A stretch of DNA of 64,000 nucleotides from Achromobacter deleyi (GTDB taxonomy: Bacteria > Pseudomonadota > Gammaproteobacteria > Burkholderiales > Burkholderiaceae_B), in NCBI RefSeq assembly GCF_016127315.1, contig NZ_CP065997.1:5518001-5582000 (forward strand), in the 5' to 3' direction. This document shows positions 53,921 through 64,000 of the stretch, in pieces (the first letter of the stretch is position 1; each line of letters starts with the position of its first letter). The notes under the pieces were generated by a model. That model saw only the letters and a list, made by a program, of their open reading frames with translations. It ran no database searches and was not told where the DNA came from. The position numbers were made by a program, and so were the translations under genes.

Positions 53921-54573
53921 AGTATGCGCATCCTCTTTTCCACCAGGTGCAGGATCAGCGCCATCGTGCCCGTCAGGATCAGGTAGACGATGGCGATCGC
54001 CGACCAGATCTCGACCGCGCGGAAGTTGCTGGCCATGATTTCCTGGCCCTGGCGGGTCAGTTCCGCGACGCCGATCACGATGAACAGCGACGAATCCTTC
54101 AGGCTGATGATGCACTGGTTGCCCAGCGGCGGAATCATGCGGCGGAACGCCACCGGCCCGATGATGTGGAACAGGATCTTGTGAAACGGCAGGCCCATCG
54201 CCTGCCCGGCTTCCTTCAGGCCCTTGTGGACCGATAGCAGCGAACCGCGCACGATCTCGGAGATATAGGCGCCCGAGTTGATGATGAGCGTGACGATGGC
54301 CGCCCACTCGGCGTCCACCCGGATGTTCGCCAGCAGCGGCAAGGCGAAATAAATGAACATCACCTGCACCACGATCGGCGTGCCGCGGATCACCGCGACG
54401 TACACCTGGGCGATGCCCGACAGGATCGGATGCCCGTAGGCCCGCGTCACGCCGGAGAGCGCGCCCAGCAGGAATCCGCCGAACAGGCCCCAGAAAGTGA
54501 TCTTGATGGTCATCTGCGTGCCCACCCACAGGTTGGGCAACGCATCCATCACTACATTCCAGTCAAAATCCAC
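53917..54573 (-). CDS. glnP: Glutamine ABC transporter permease
   Basis: A 218-residue inner-membrane protein of the HisMQ/GlnP type with about five membrane segments and the EAA loop GLKEAGQAMGLPFHKILFHIIGP (quoted in part). It probably works as a homodimer, since only one permease gene is present. It is coupled to glnQ by a 4-bp overlap and separated from glnH by a large stem-loop. Confidence 0.95.
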   Translation of the reverse strand: MDFDWNVVMDALPNLWVGTQMTIKITFWGLFGGFLLGALSGVTRAYGHPILSGIAQVYVAVIRGTPIVVQVMFIYFALPLLANIRVDAEWAAIVTLIINSGAYISEIVRGSLLSVHKGLKEAGQAMGLPFHKILFHIIGPVAFRRMIPPLGNQCIISLKDSSLFIVIGVAELTRQGQEIMASNFRAVEIWSAIAIVYLILTGTMALILHLVEKRMRIL

Positions 54574-54640
54574 GATTACCCCTCAATGGCGCGCCTGCGC
54601 GCCGCATCCTGGCGGGAACGCCCGGCGACGCAAGCGACTC

Positions 54641-54710
54641 GGGGCCGCCCCGTCCCGGGCCCGGCGTCGCCGGAGCGAAGCGCCGGGGCCCCAGACTGCC
54701 GGGCGGCCCC
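54641..54710 (-). promoter_or_regulatory. Large GC-rich stem-loop between glnH and glnP
   Basis: Outer arms GGGGCCGCCC (54641-54650) and GGGCGGCCCC (54701-54710) are perfectly complementary. Inner GGCCCGGCG and CGCCGGGGCC add further pairing. With no T run, it fits an mRNA stabiliser or attenuator that lowers permease/ATPase relative to binding protein. Confidence 0.65.
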
Positions 54711-54739
54711 GAAATGCAACATCAATCCGACGCAGAAGC

Positions 54740-55492
54740 TCAGGGCTTCTTGCCGAACCACTTCTCGTAGATGGCGTCGTACTGGCCGTTGGACTTGAGC
54801 GTGGCCAGGGCCTTGTTGACCTGCGGCACCAGTTCGCTGCCCTTGGGGAAGGCGATGCCGTAGAAGTCGCCGCTCTTGACCGAGCCAACCACCTTGACGC
54901 GGCCCTTGCCGGCCGTGTTGGCGTAGTACTGGACGTTGGGCGTGTCGTGCACGGCGGCGTCGACCCGGCCGGTGGCCAGTTCCAGGTAGGCGTTGTCGAT
55001 GTTGGGGAACAGCTTGAGCTTGGCGTCCGGCACCTGGGCCTTCAGGAAGTCCACGGTGGCCGTGCCGGTCTTGACCGCGACGGTCTTGCCGGCCAGCGAC
55101 TTGGCGTCCTTGATGTCGGTGTTCTTGTCGCCGACCAGGATGGCCAGGCCGCTTTCGTAGTAGGGATCGGAGAAGTCGATCACCTTCTTGCGGTCGTCAC
55201 GGATGGTGATGCCGGCCAGCGCAACGTCGATGTTCTTGGTCTGCAGGCCGGGGATGATGCCGTTGAAGTCCATCGGCTGCAGCTTGTACTTGACGTTCAG
55301 CTCCTTGGCGATGGCGGCCCACAGGTCCACGTCGAAGCCGGTGTAGGTGTTGCCCTGCTTGAACTCGAACGGCACGAATGCCGTGTCGGTGGCCACCACC
55401 AATTCCTTGCCTTGGGCGTAGGCGCCGGAGGCGGCGCCAAACATGGCCACGGACAGGCCGACCAAGGCGGCGGCGACTTTACGTTTAATCAT
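54740..55492 (-). CDS. glnH: Glutamine ABC transporter periplasmic binding protein
   Basis: A 250-residue protein started at [20 protein letters not shown] (55492); the signal peptide ends AYA-QGK. The mature part closely follows Gln[56 protein letters not shown] (quoted in part) and [11 protein letters not shown]. It binds glutamine (or a close relative) in the periplasm for GlnPQ. Confidence 0.95.
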   Translation of the reverse strand: MIKRKVAAALVGLSVAMFGAASGAYAQGKELVVATDTAFVPFEFKQGNTYTGFDVDLWAAIAKELNVKYKLQPMDFNGIIPGLQTKNIDVALAGITIRDDRKKVIDFSDPYYESGLAILVGDKNTDIKDAKSLAGKTVAVKTGTATVDFLKAQVPDAKLKLFPNIDNAYLELATGRVDAAVHDTPNVQYYANTAGKGRVKVVGSVKSGDFYGIAFPKGSELVPQVNKALATLKSNGQYDAIYEKWFGKKP

Positions 55493-55657
55493 GAAACTCT
55501 CCTCTTGGGGCCGATAGCACCCGGGGTTGTAGTTGGAACATGATGCGCGGGCCACGCCGGGATCGCCGGTGCAACTTACGAGGCATGTTAACGCATCCGT
55601 CCCCACCGCAGAGAGCTTAGAAAAATTACAATCCGCATGACACCCCGGAGAATCCCC

Positions 55658-56698
55658 ATGCCCTACAAGTATGTACGCATCGCCGGCAACCGACGCCAGG
55701 TCGGCGTGGCGCTAGGCAAGCTGGCCCGTCCCCTGATGGCGACCTACCTGGACCAGAGCGCCACCTGGAAGGCGCTGCGCCCGTGGCGCGGCCACCCTTA
55801 CCTGGACGAATTGGGCGAACAGGCGAAAACCGCCCTGCCCGCGCTCTGGGAGGAACTGGAGGGATTGGCCGAAGGGCTGGGCATGCCGCTGGCCGATGCG
55901 CTGCTGTGGAATTGCCGCGGCGACCTGCTGCACAGCACCGGCAGCGGCGACGGCTGCACCTCGGTGGCGCTGAAGGGGGCCGATGGCACCCGCTGGATCG
56001 GCCACAACGAGGACGGCGACCCCTACCTGTACGGCCGGTGCCACCTGGTGGACGTCGCCCTGGACGACGCGCCGGGCTATCTGAGCTTCTATTACCCCGG
56101 TTCGCTGCCGGGTCATACTTTCGGCGCCAACCGCAGCGGCCTGGTGCAGACCATCAACAACCTGCGCACGAAGCAACGCCAGCCGGGCGTGCCGCGCATG
56201 CTGCTGGCGCGCGCGGTGCTCGACTGCGCCACGCTGGACGAGGCGGTGGCGCTGCTGCGCGACACCCCGCGGGCGGGGGGCTTTCACCATACGCTGGGAT
56301 CGGCGGCCGATGCGCGCATTTTCAGTGTCGAAGCGACACCGGGCGCCGCGTCGGCGCAGGAAATCGGCACCCGGTATGGCCATGCCAACCATATGGTGCA
56401 CCAGGCCAGCCGGGGGCAATCGCAGATCATCACCGACTCGTCGCGCGACCGCCAGCGCCGCATCGAGGGCATCGTCGACACCTGGTCCCCCGCCACCACG
56501 GGCGCCGACCTGCTGGCGGCGCTGCACGATACCGAGGGCGATTTGCCGATCCTGCGCACCGATGCCGCGGACCCGGACGGCGAAAACACGCTCGCCACCG
56601 CGATCTTCGAGATCGGCGATGGCGAGGTGACGCTGCGGGTCTATGACCGCAAGCCGAAGGCGGACATCGTGCTGGATGTGATGAACGATCCGGAGTGA
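55658..56698 (+). CDS. C45-family autoproteolytic acyltransferase/hydrolase
   Basis: A 346-residue Ntn-hydrolase-like protein related to acyl-coenzyme A:6-aminopenicillanic-acid acyltransferase. Key motif [10 protein letters not shown] with candidate nucleophile Cys100 after Gly-Asp-Gly; autocleavage before this Cys would give roughly 11- and 27-kDa subunits. [11 protein letters not shown] and [12 protein letters not shown] are also typical. ATG 55658 follows GGAG; an ATG 21 bp upstream is possible. The substrate is probably an amide or acylated amino compound, but is not identified. Confidence 0.85.
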   Translation: MPYKYVRIAGNRRQVGVALGKLARPLMATYLDQSATWKALRPWRGHPYLDELGEQAKTALPALWEELEGLAEGLGMPLADALLWNCRGDLLHSTGSGDGCTSVALKGADGTRWIGHNEDGDPYLYGRCHLVDVALDDAPGYLSFYYPGSLPGHTFGANRSGLVQTINNLRTKQRQPGVPRMLLARAVLDCATLDEAVALLRDTPRAGGFHHTLGSAADARIFSVEATPGAASAQEIGTRYGHANHMVHQASRGQSQIITDSSRDRQRRIEGIVDTWSPATTGADLLAALHDTEGDLPILRTDAADPDGENTLATAIFEIGDGEVTLRVYDRKPKADIVLDVMNDPE

Positions 56699-56795
56699 TG
56701 GGGCGCAAATATCGGATCGAACCCAATCGAACGATCCGGTGAAGCCACCTACGATGGCGGGACGCATCCGTGTCCCACAGTTTTTCGCGCCATCC

Positions 56796-57356
56796 ATGAT
56801 TTCCTCCGCCGTCTCGCTCTTCCTGCTGCGCGGGCTACCCCTCTCGCGCTTCGATTACCCCCGCTGGCATTCCGTATTGGCCATGACGCTACTCGGCGTG
56901 CTGACCGGCCTGGACCCCAGCCTCTTGAACGAGCCCGGCGTCATCGTCCTGCCGGTGTGGTTCGGCGTGGCCGTATCGGTGCTCTCCGAATGGGCCTGCT
57001 TTCTGGTCATCTTTGTCATCCTGCATTGGTGGATGAAGCGTGACGGCCGCTGGGATGGCCAGGGCGACCTGTTCAACCTGGTGGCCGCCTCCTGGCTGGT
57101 CTGCGACATGCTCTGCGGCGGCCTGGTCGCGTTGGGGGTACCCGTGTCGTTTACCGTTCCGCTGTGGCCGTATTCACTGTGGGTGGGCGCCGTGGCGTTG
57201 TCGGGCGGTATCCCGAAAGCCAGCCGGGGTTACTGCCTCGGGGGCCTCGCCCTCGGACTGATCCCAGCCGGATTGGCCACCATCGCCGTACTCTTCGCGT
57301 TCGGGATCTTCCTGGCCATACTGGGCGTGGCGCCGCCCGGGTCGCCCGCGGCGTGA
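56796..57356 (+). CDS. Hypothetical inner-membrane protein (Yip1-like size)
   Basis: A 186-residue protein with about five hydrophobic segments (for example SVLAMTLLGVLTGL, GVIVLPVWFGVAVSVL, FLVIFVILHWWM and AGLATIAVLFAFGIFLAIL), no signal peptide and a Pro/Gly/Ala tail. I do not recognise the family. The start is uncertain: an in-frame start exists at 56739. It stands alone between the C45 gene and the convergent hydantoinase gene. Confidence 0.6.
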   Translation: MISSAVSLFLLRGLPLSRFDYPRWHSVLAMTLLGVLTGLDPSLLNEPGVIVLPVWFGVAVSVLSEWACFLVIFVILHWWMKRDGRWDGQGDLFNLVAASWLVCDMLCGGLVALGVPVSFTVPLWPYSLWVGAVALSGGIPKASRGYCLGGLALGLIPAGLATIAVLFAFGIFLAILGVAPPGSPAA

Positions 57357-57437
57357 AGCCGCGCAGGGGCGAAGCGCCACGCAAACGGGGCGACCCGTGA
57401 TGACCATCCCGGATCGCCCCGCCCTTGCCGCCTGGAC

Positions 57438-61061
<3,624 letters not shown>

Positions 61062-61146
61062 ATTCATCCTCGGGTACAAGAAGCCGCCGCGGCGCTGCCG
61101 GCCGCGGCGTGCGGGTTGTGGTACGGGGCGTGGCCCCGCGTATCGG

Positions 61147-61656
61147 TTACAGGGAGGTCGCGGCGCGCGCGGCCTGGTCGTACAGGCCGGACAGGGCGCG
61201 CAGCGTGTGCGCCAGCTGGCGGCTGAATTCCAGGCCGCCCCCGCCCGGCGCGTCGAGGCCGGCGGTCAGGCATTGCTCGCGGATTTCGCCGTAGCGCTTG
61301 ATGATGGCCGCGCCCTCGGGCGTGACGCTGTAGAACACTTCCTTGCTGGCGCGCTCGCCCTTGACCACGCCCAGGCGGTCGAGCTTTTTCAGCGCGTAAT
61401 TGACGATGTGCGTGTCTTCGACATTGAGCGTGAAGCAGATGTCGGCCAGCTTCTTGGGGCGCTGGCGATGGAACACGTGGTGGAACACCATGACGTCGGT
61501 GGGCGTCAGGTCGGGCAGGCCCGCGGCGGCCATGCAGCGCACGGTCCAGCGGTCAAAGGCGTGGCTGGCGATCATCAGGCCGAATTCGACTTCGGACAGG
61601 TCGGGCGCGCTGCCTCCGGCCAGATGGGCCGACGAGGCGATCAACGTGGGGGTCAT
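61147..61656 (-). CDS. MarR-like winged-helix regulator
   Basis: A 169-residue cytoplasmic protein. Winged-helix features: [49 protein letters not shown] (quoted only as a landmark; core [20 protein letters not shown]) and the wing [16 protein letters not shown]. It is read toward the hydantoinase gene 85 bp downstream, so it probably regulates it or is co-transcribed. The promoter likely lies in the AT-rich stretch 61657-61740. Confidence 0.88.
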   Translation of the reverse strand: MTPTLIASSAHLAGGSAPDLSEVEFGLMIASHAFDRWTVRCMAAAGLPDLTPTDVMVFHHVFHRQRPKKLADICFTLNVEDTHIVNYALKKLDRLGVVKGERASKEVFYSVTPEGAAIIKRYGEIREQCLTAGLDAPGGGGLEFSRQLAHTLRALSGLYDQAARAATSL

Positions 61657-61689
61657 AAGGGCCGCGCAACAAGTTTATCTGCGCGAAAT

Positions 61690-61740
61690 ACTAATAATTT
61701 ATCTATATTTCATCAATAAAAAATAAATAAGGGACACAAA
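61690..61740 (-). promoter_or_regulatory. AT-rich promoter/operator of the marR-like gene
   Basis: The most AT-rich stretch of the window. Facing ATTTAT and ATAAAT elements lie about 30 bp apart around TTGATG on the minus strand. It fits a MarR autoregulated promoter, but no exact -10/-35 pair stands out. Confidence 0.4.
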
Positions 61741-61759
61741 AAAGCCCTCGTTTCGAGGG
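61735..61759 (-). terminator. Rho-independent terminator of nudC
   Basis: Minus strand: CCCTCG, AAA loop, CGAGGG, C, TTTTTT. It is about 90 bp beyond the nudC stop, just before the AT-rich marR promoter. Confidence 0.82.
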
Positions 61760-61849
61760 AATACCCTAGGCTCAGCCGCCGAGCCGGGCCACGCAAATCC
61801 CCGTGGGCGGCAGGCACCGGCGCGCGGCCGCCGCCTGGCCGCCATGGCG

Positions 61850-62620
61850 TCAGGGCGCGTCCCAGCCCGCCGGCAGGTGCGCGCGGATCAGCGAACCGGC
61901 GATGGAGATGCGCGCCGCGATCTCGGGCATCGGGTCGCCCGGACCGAACCAGCGCGCGTCGGCGATCTCGTCTTCCTGCACGCGGATGTCGCCCGACACG
62001 TACTCGGCCGTATAGGCCACCATCAGCGAATGCGGGAACGGCCACGACTGGCTGCCGAAGTACTTCAGGTTGCCGACCTTCAGGCCGACCTCTTCCAGCA
62101 CCTCGCGATGCACCGTCTGCTCGATGCTCTCGCCCGGCTCGACGAAGCCGGCCAGCGCCGTGTAGCGCCCGGTGGCGTTGGCGGTGTGGCGCGCCAGCAG
62201 GATGCTGTCGCCCTTGCGGATCAGCACCATCATGGCCGGCGAGATGCGCGGATAGGCCGAGAAGCCGCAGGCCGGGCAGCGCTGGCAGAACTCGCCGCTG
62301 ACGCGCGTGGTGGCGGCGCCGCAGGCGCCGCAGAAACGGTGGGTACGGGCCCATTCGGCGATCTGGTAGGCGCGCCCCGCGAGGGCCATGCGTTCTTCGT
62401 CCAGCACCCCGAACAGGGACCGCAGCTTCTTGAAGGCGTAGCCATGCGGCGCCTCGATGCCCGGCTCGACATGCGCGGCGCGGGCCGGCGATTCGGGCGC
62501 GGCCCAGACCGGCTGCAAGGCCTCGGCCCCGAGCCCGGCGCGCACACAGGCGTCCAGGTCCGGCAACACGCTGGTGGCTTCCTCGACCAGCAACTCATCA
62601 CGACGAAACACGAAATTCAC
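61850..62620 (-). CDS. nudC: NAD(+) diphosphatase / RNA NAD-decapping Nudix hydrolase NudC
   Basis: A 256-residue enzyme when started at the GTG 62620 (GAGGG just upstream), matching the 257 of E. coli NudC. The zinc ribbon is CGACG..CQRCPACG; the Nudix box GFVEPGESIEQTVHREVLEEVGL (23 residues; key Glu in REVLEE) is intact. The NudC signature appears as SQSWPFPHS, with Ser for the usual third-position Pro. It cleaves NAD(H) and removes NAD caps from RNA. Confidence 0.93.
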   Translation of the reverse strand: MNFVFRRDELLVEEATSVLPDLDACVRAGLGAEALQPVWAAPESPARAAHVEPGIEAPHGYAFKKLRSLFGVLDEERMALAGRAYQIAEWARTHRFCGACGAATTRVSGEFCQRCPACGFSAYPRISPAMMVLIRKGDSILLARHTANATGRYTALAGFVEPGESIEQTVHREVLEEVGLKVGNLKYFGSQSWPFPHSLMVAYTAEYVSGDIRVQEDEIADARWFGPGDPMPEIAARISIAGSLIRAHLPAGWDAP

Positions 62621-62888
62621 ACGACCCTCTGCGACACGACTGCGATGACGAGATCTTAGAAGAAAAACCACGCGGCGATGCGCCGCCGACGCAACATTTC
62701 AATCTTCAAGCATCGTGGCGGCGCGGCCTAGGAATTACCCGTAAACGCGCATTTACAGGAACTTTGTGACCAGCAGGCAACATAGAATGGCACGGCTTTT
62801 CAGCTGTGCGTCATGTTGCGCCACGCTCTTTTTTCGCAATGCCTTTCGGGCCCCGCCCCGCACTCATCATTCGCAAAGAAGGACCATC

Positions 62889-63863
62889 ATGTTCAAGAAG
62901 CTCTCGCTGTTGACCGGCAGCCTTATCGTGGCATTCAGCGCCGGTGCCCAGGCCCAGACCAAGTGGGACCTGCCCAGCGCCTACCCCGCCAGCAACTTCC
63001 ACGTCGAAAACCTGACCACCTTCATCAAGGACGTCGACACGCTGTCGGAAGGCAAGCTCAAGATCACGCTGCACAACAACGCCTCGCTGTACAAGGCGCC
63101 CGAGATCAAGCGCGCGGTGCAAGGCAACCAGGCCCAGATCGGCGAGATCCTGCTGACCAACTTCGCCAACGAAGACCCGATCTACGAACTGGACGGCCTG
63201 CCCTTCCTGGCCACCGGCTACGACGCCTCGTTCAAGCTGTACCAGGCGCAGAAGCCGTTCCTGGAAAAGAAGCTGAATTCGCATGGCATGACGCTGCTTT
63301 ACGCGGTGGCCTGGCCGCCCCAGGGCATTTTCGCCAACAAGGACATCAAGCAGATCAGCGACATGAAGGGCCTGAAGTGGCGCGCCTACAGCCCGGTGAC
63401 CGCCAAGATCGCCGAACTGGTCGGCGCCCAGCCGGTGACGGTGCAGCAGGCCGAACTGTCGCAGGCCCTGGCCACCGGCGTGATCGACTCGTACATGTCG
63501 TCGGCCTCCACCGGCTACGACACCAAGACCTACGAGTACATCAAGAAGTTCTACGACACCCAGGCCTGGCTGCCCAAGAACGCCGTGATCGTCAACAAGA
63601 AAGCGTTCGACGCGCTCGACCCGGCCACCCAGGAAGCGCTGAAGAAGGCCGGCGCGCAGGCCGAGGAACGCGGCTGGAAGCTGTCGCAGGAAAAGAACAA
63701 GTGGTACCAGGAAGAGCTGGCCAAGAACGGCATGGAGACGATCAAGCCCACGGTCGAGCTCAAGGAAGGCCTGTCGGTGATCGGCAAGCGCATGCTGGAT
63801 GACTGGCTCAAGAAGGCCGGCGCCGACGGCCAGGCCATGATCGACGCCTACCGGAAGCAGTGA
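62889..63863 (+). CDS. dctP: TRAP transporter solute-binding protein DctP
   Basis: A 324-residue periplasmic receptor with a signal peptide ending AQA-QTK (about residue 23). DctP features: LPSAYPASNFHVENLTTFIKD (quoted in part), LKITLHNNASLYKAPEIKRAVQ (in part), WRAYSPVTAKIAELVGAQPV and the conserved Arg region near it. It captures an organic acid for Na+-driven uptake. The upstream 268-bp gap shows no gene; only an AT-richer patch before the start was noted. Confidence 0.94.
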   Translation: MFKKLSLLTGSLIVAFSAGAQAQTKWDLPSAYPASNFHVENLTTFIKDVDTLSEGKLKITLHNNASLYKAPEIKRAVQGNQAQIGEILLTNFANEDPIYELDGLPFLATGYDASFKLYQAQKPFLEKKLNSHGMTLLYAVAWPPQGIFANKDIKQISDMKGLKWRAYSPVTAKIAELVGAQPVTVQQAELSQALATGVIDSYMSSASTGYDTKTYEYIKKFYDTQAWLPKNAVIVNKKAFDALDPATQEALKKAGAQAEERGWKLSQEKNKWYQEELAKNGMETIKPTVELKEGLSVIGKRMLDDWLKKAGADGQAMIDAYRKQ

Positions 63864-63870
63864 TACGACC

Positions 63871-64000
63871 ATGCGCCGCTTTCTGGATGGACTTTACGGC
63901 GCGGCCGGCCTGCTGGCCGGCCTGTGCACAATCGGTGTATTGGTGGCGGTGCTGGCCGCGATCGTCGCGCGCCAGCTCGGCCTGAACATTCCCGGCACCG
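63871..64000 (+). CDS. dctQ: TRAP transporter small permease DctQ (3' end cut off)
   Basis: Starts 7 bp after dctP and runs off the window. The visible 43 residues (MRRFLDGLYGAAGLLAGLCT, then a hydrophobic helix LVAVLAAIVARQLG) are the first membrane segment of a DctQ subunit. Identified mainly by position after dctP. Confidence 0.8.
   Translation, partial: MRRFLDGLYGAAGLLAGLCTIGVLVAVLAAIVARQLGLNIPGT

Overview
The window looks like chromosomal DNA of a high-GC betaproteobacterium of the Alcaligenaceae, most like Achromobacter or Bordetella; the sequence alone does not decide between them. The reasons are the orphan Bug-type solute receptors, the glnA-ntrB-ntrC order, the gmk-rpoZ-spoT block, a type III secretion chaperone/effector pair and a large two-partner-secretion haemagglutinin. 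I found no rRNA, tRNA, CRISPR array, transposase or integrase. Layout, left part: 0-1.7 kb is the edge of a type III secretion locus, with a partial CesT-like chaperone and an unrecognised effector candidate whose N-terminus reads like a mitochondrial presequence. 1.8-5.5 kb is a LysR regulator divergent from an AtuA-like pair and a Bug receptor. 5.6-10.4 kb is fpr, divergent from an iron(III) ABC operon (fbpABC type) across a region with two Fur-box-like sites. 10.4-14.3 kb holds another Bug receptor and two pirins beside a LysR gene that has a perfect 15-bp palindrome in front of it. 14.5-18.7 kb is glnA-ntrB-ntrC, with a textbook sigma-54 promoter and an NtrC site. 18.9-29 kb carries hemW-rdgB, then an EAL-CBS-GGDEF protein, a chemoreceptor, an acyl-CoA dehydrogenase and an MmgE/PrpD protein, then rph and yicC. 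Middle: 29-35.8 kb has an amino-acid permease, AMP nucleosidase (amn), a small His/Cys-motif protein with a ZnuD-like TonB receptor, and an NlpC/P60 hydrolase. 35.9-46.8 kb is the most notable accessory block. It is read on the minus strand in the order TpsB transporter, 2870-residue TpsA/CdiA-like exoprotein, small Cys-rich putative lipoprotein; the last two overlap by ATGA. Directly after the small gene lies a roughly 75-bp degenerate copy of the TpsA segment that precedes its C-terminal tail, which is what swapping of toxin/immunity modules would leave. The locus therefore looks like a contact-dependent inhibition (CDI)-type system with an envelope-located partner protein. Right part: 47-49.8 kb has an SDR oxidoreductase and a tsdB-tsdA thiosulfate dehydrogenase pair. 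49.8-53 kb is gmk-rpoZ-spoT. 53.2-55.5 kb is a glutamine-type ABC transporter (glnHPQ). 55.7-57.4 kb has a C45-family autoproteolytic acyltransferase/hydrolase and a membrane protein. 57.4-61.7 kb is a fused hydantoinase/oxoprolinase with a MarR regulator upstream. 61.8-64 kb is nudC and the start of a TRAP transporter (dctP, partial dctQ). Housekeeping genes I would expect to lie together (rph with rdgB-hemW, yicC with gmk-rpoZ-spoT) are separated here by accessory DNA.
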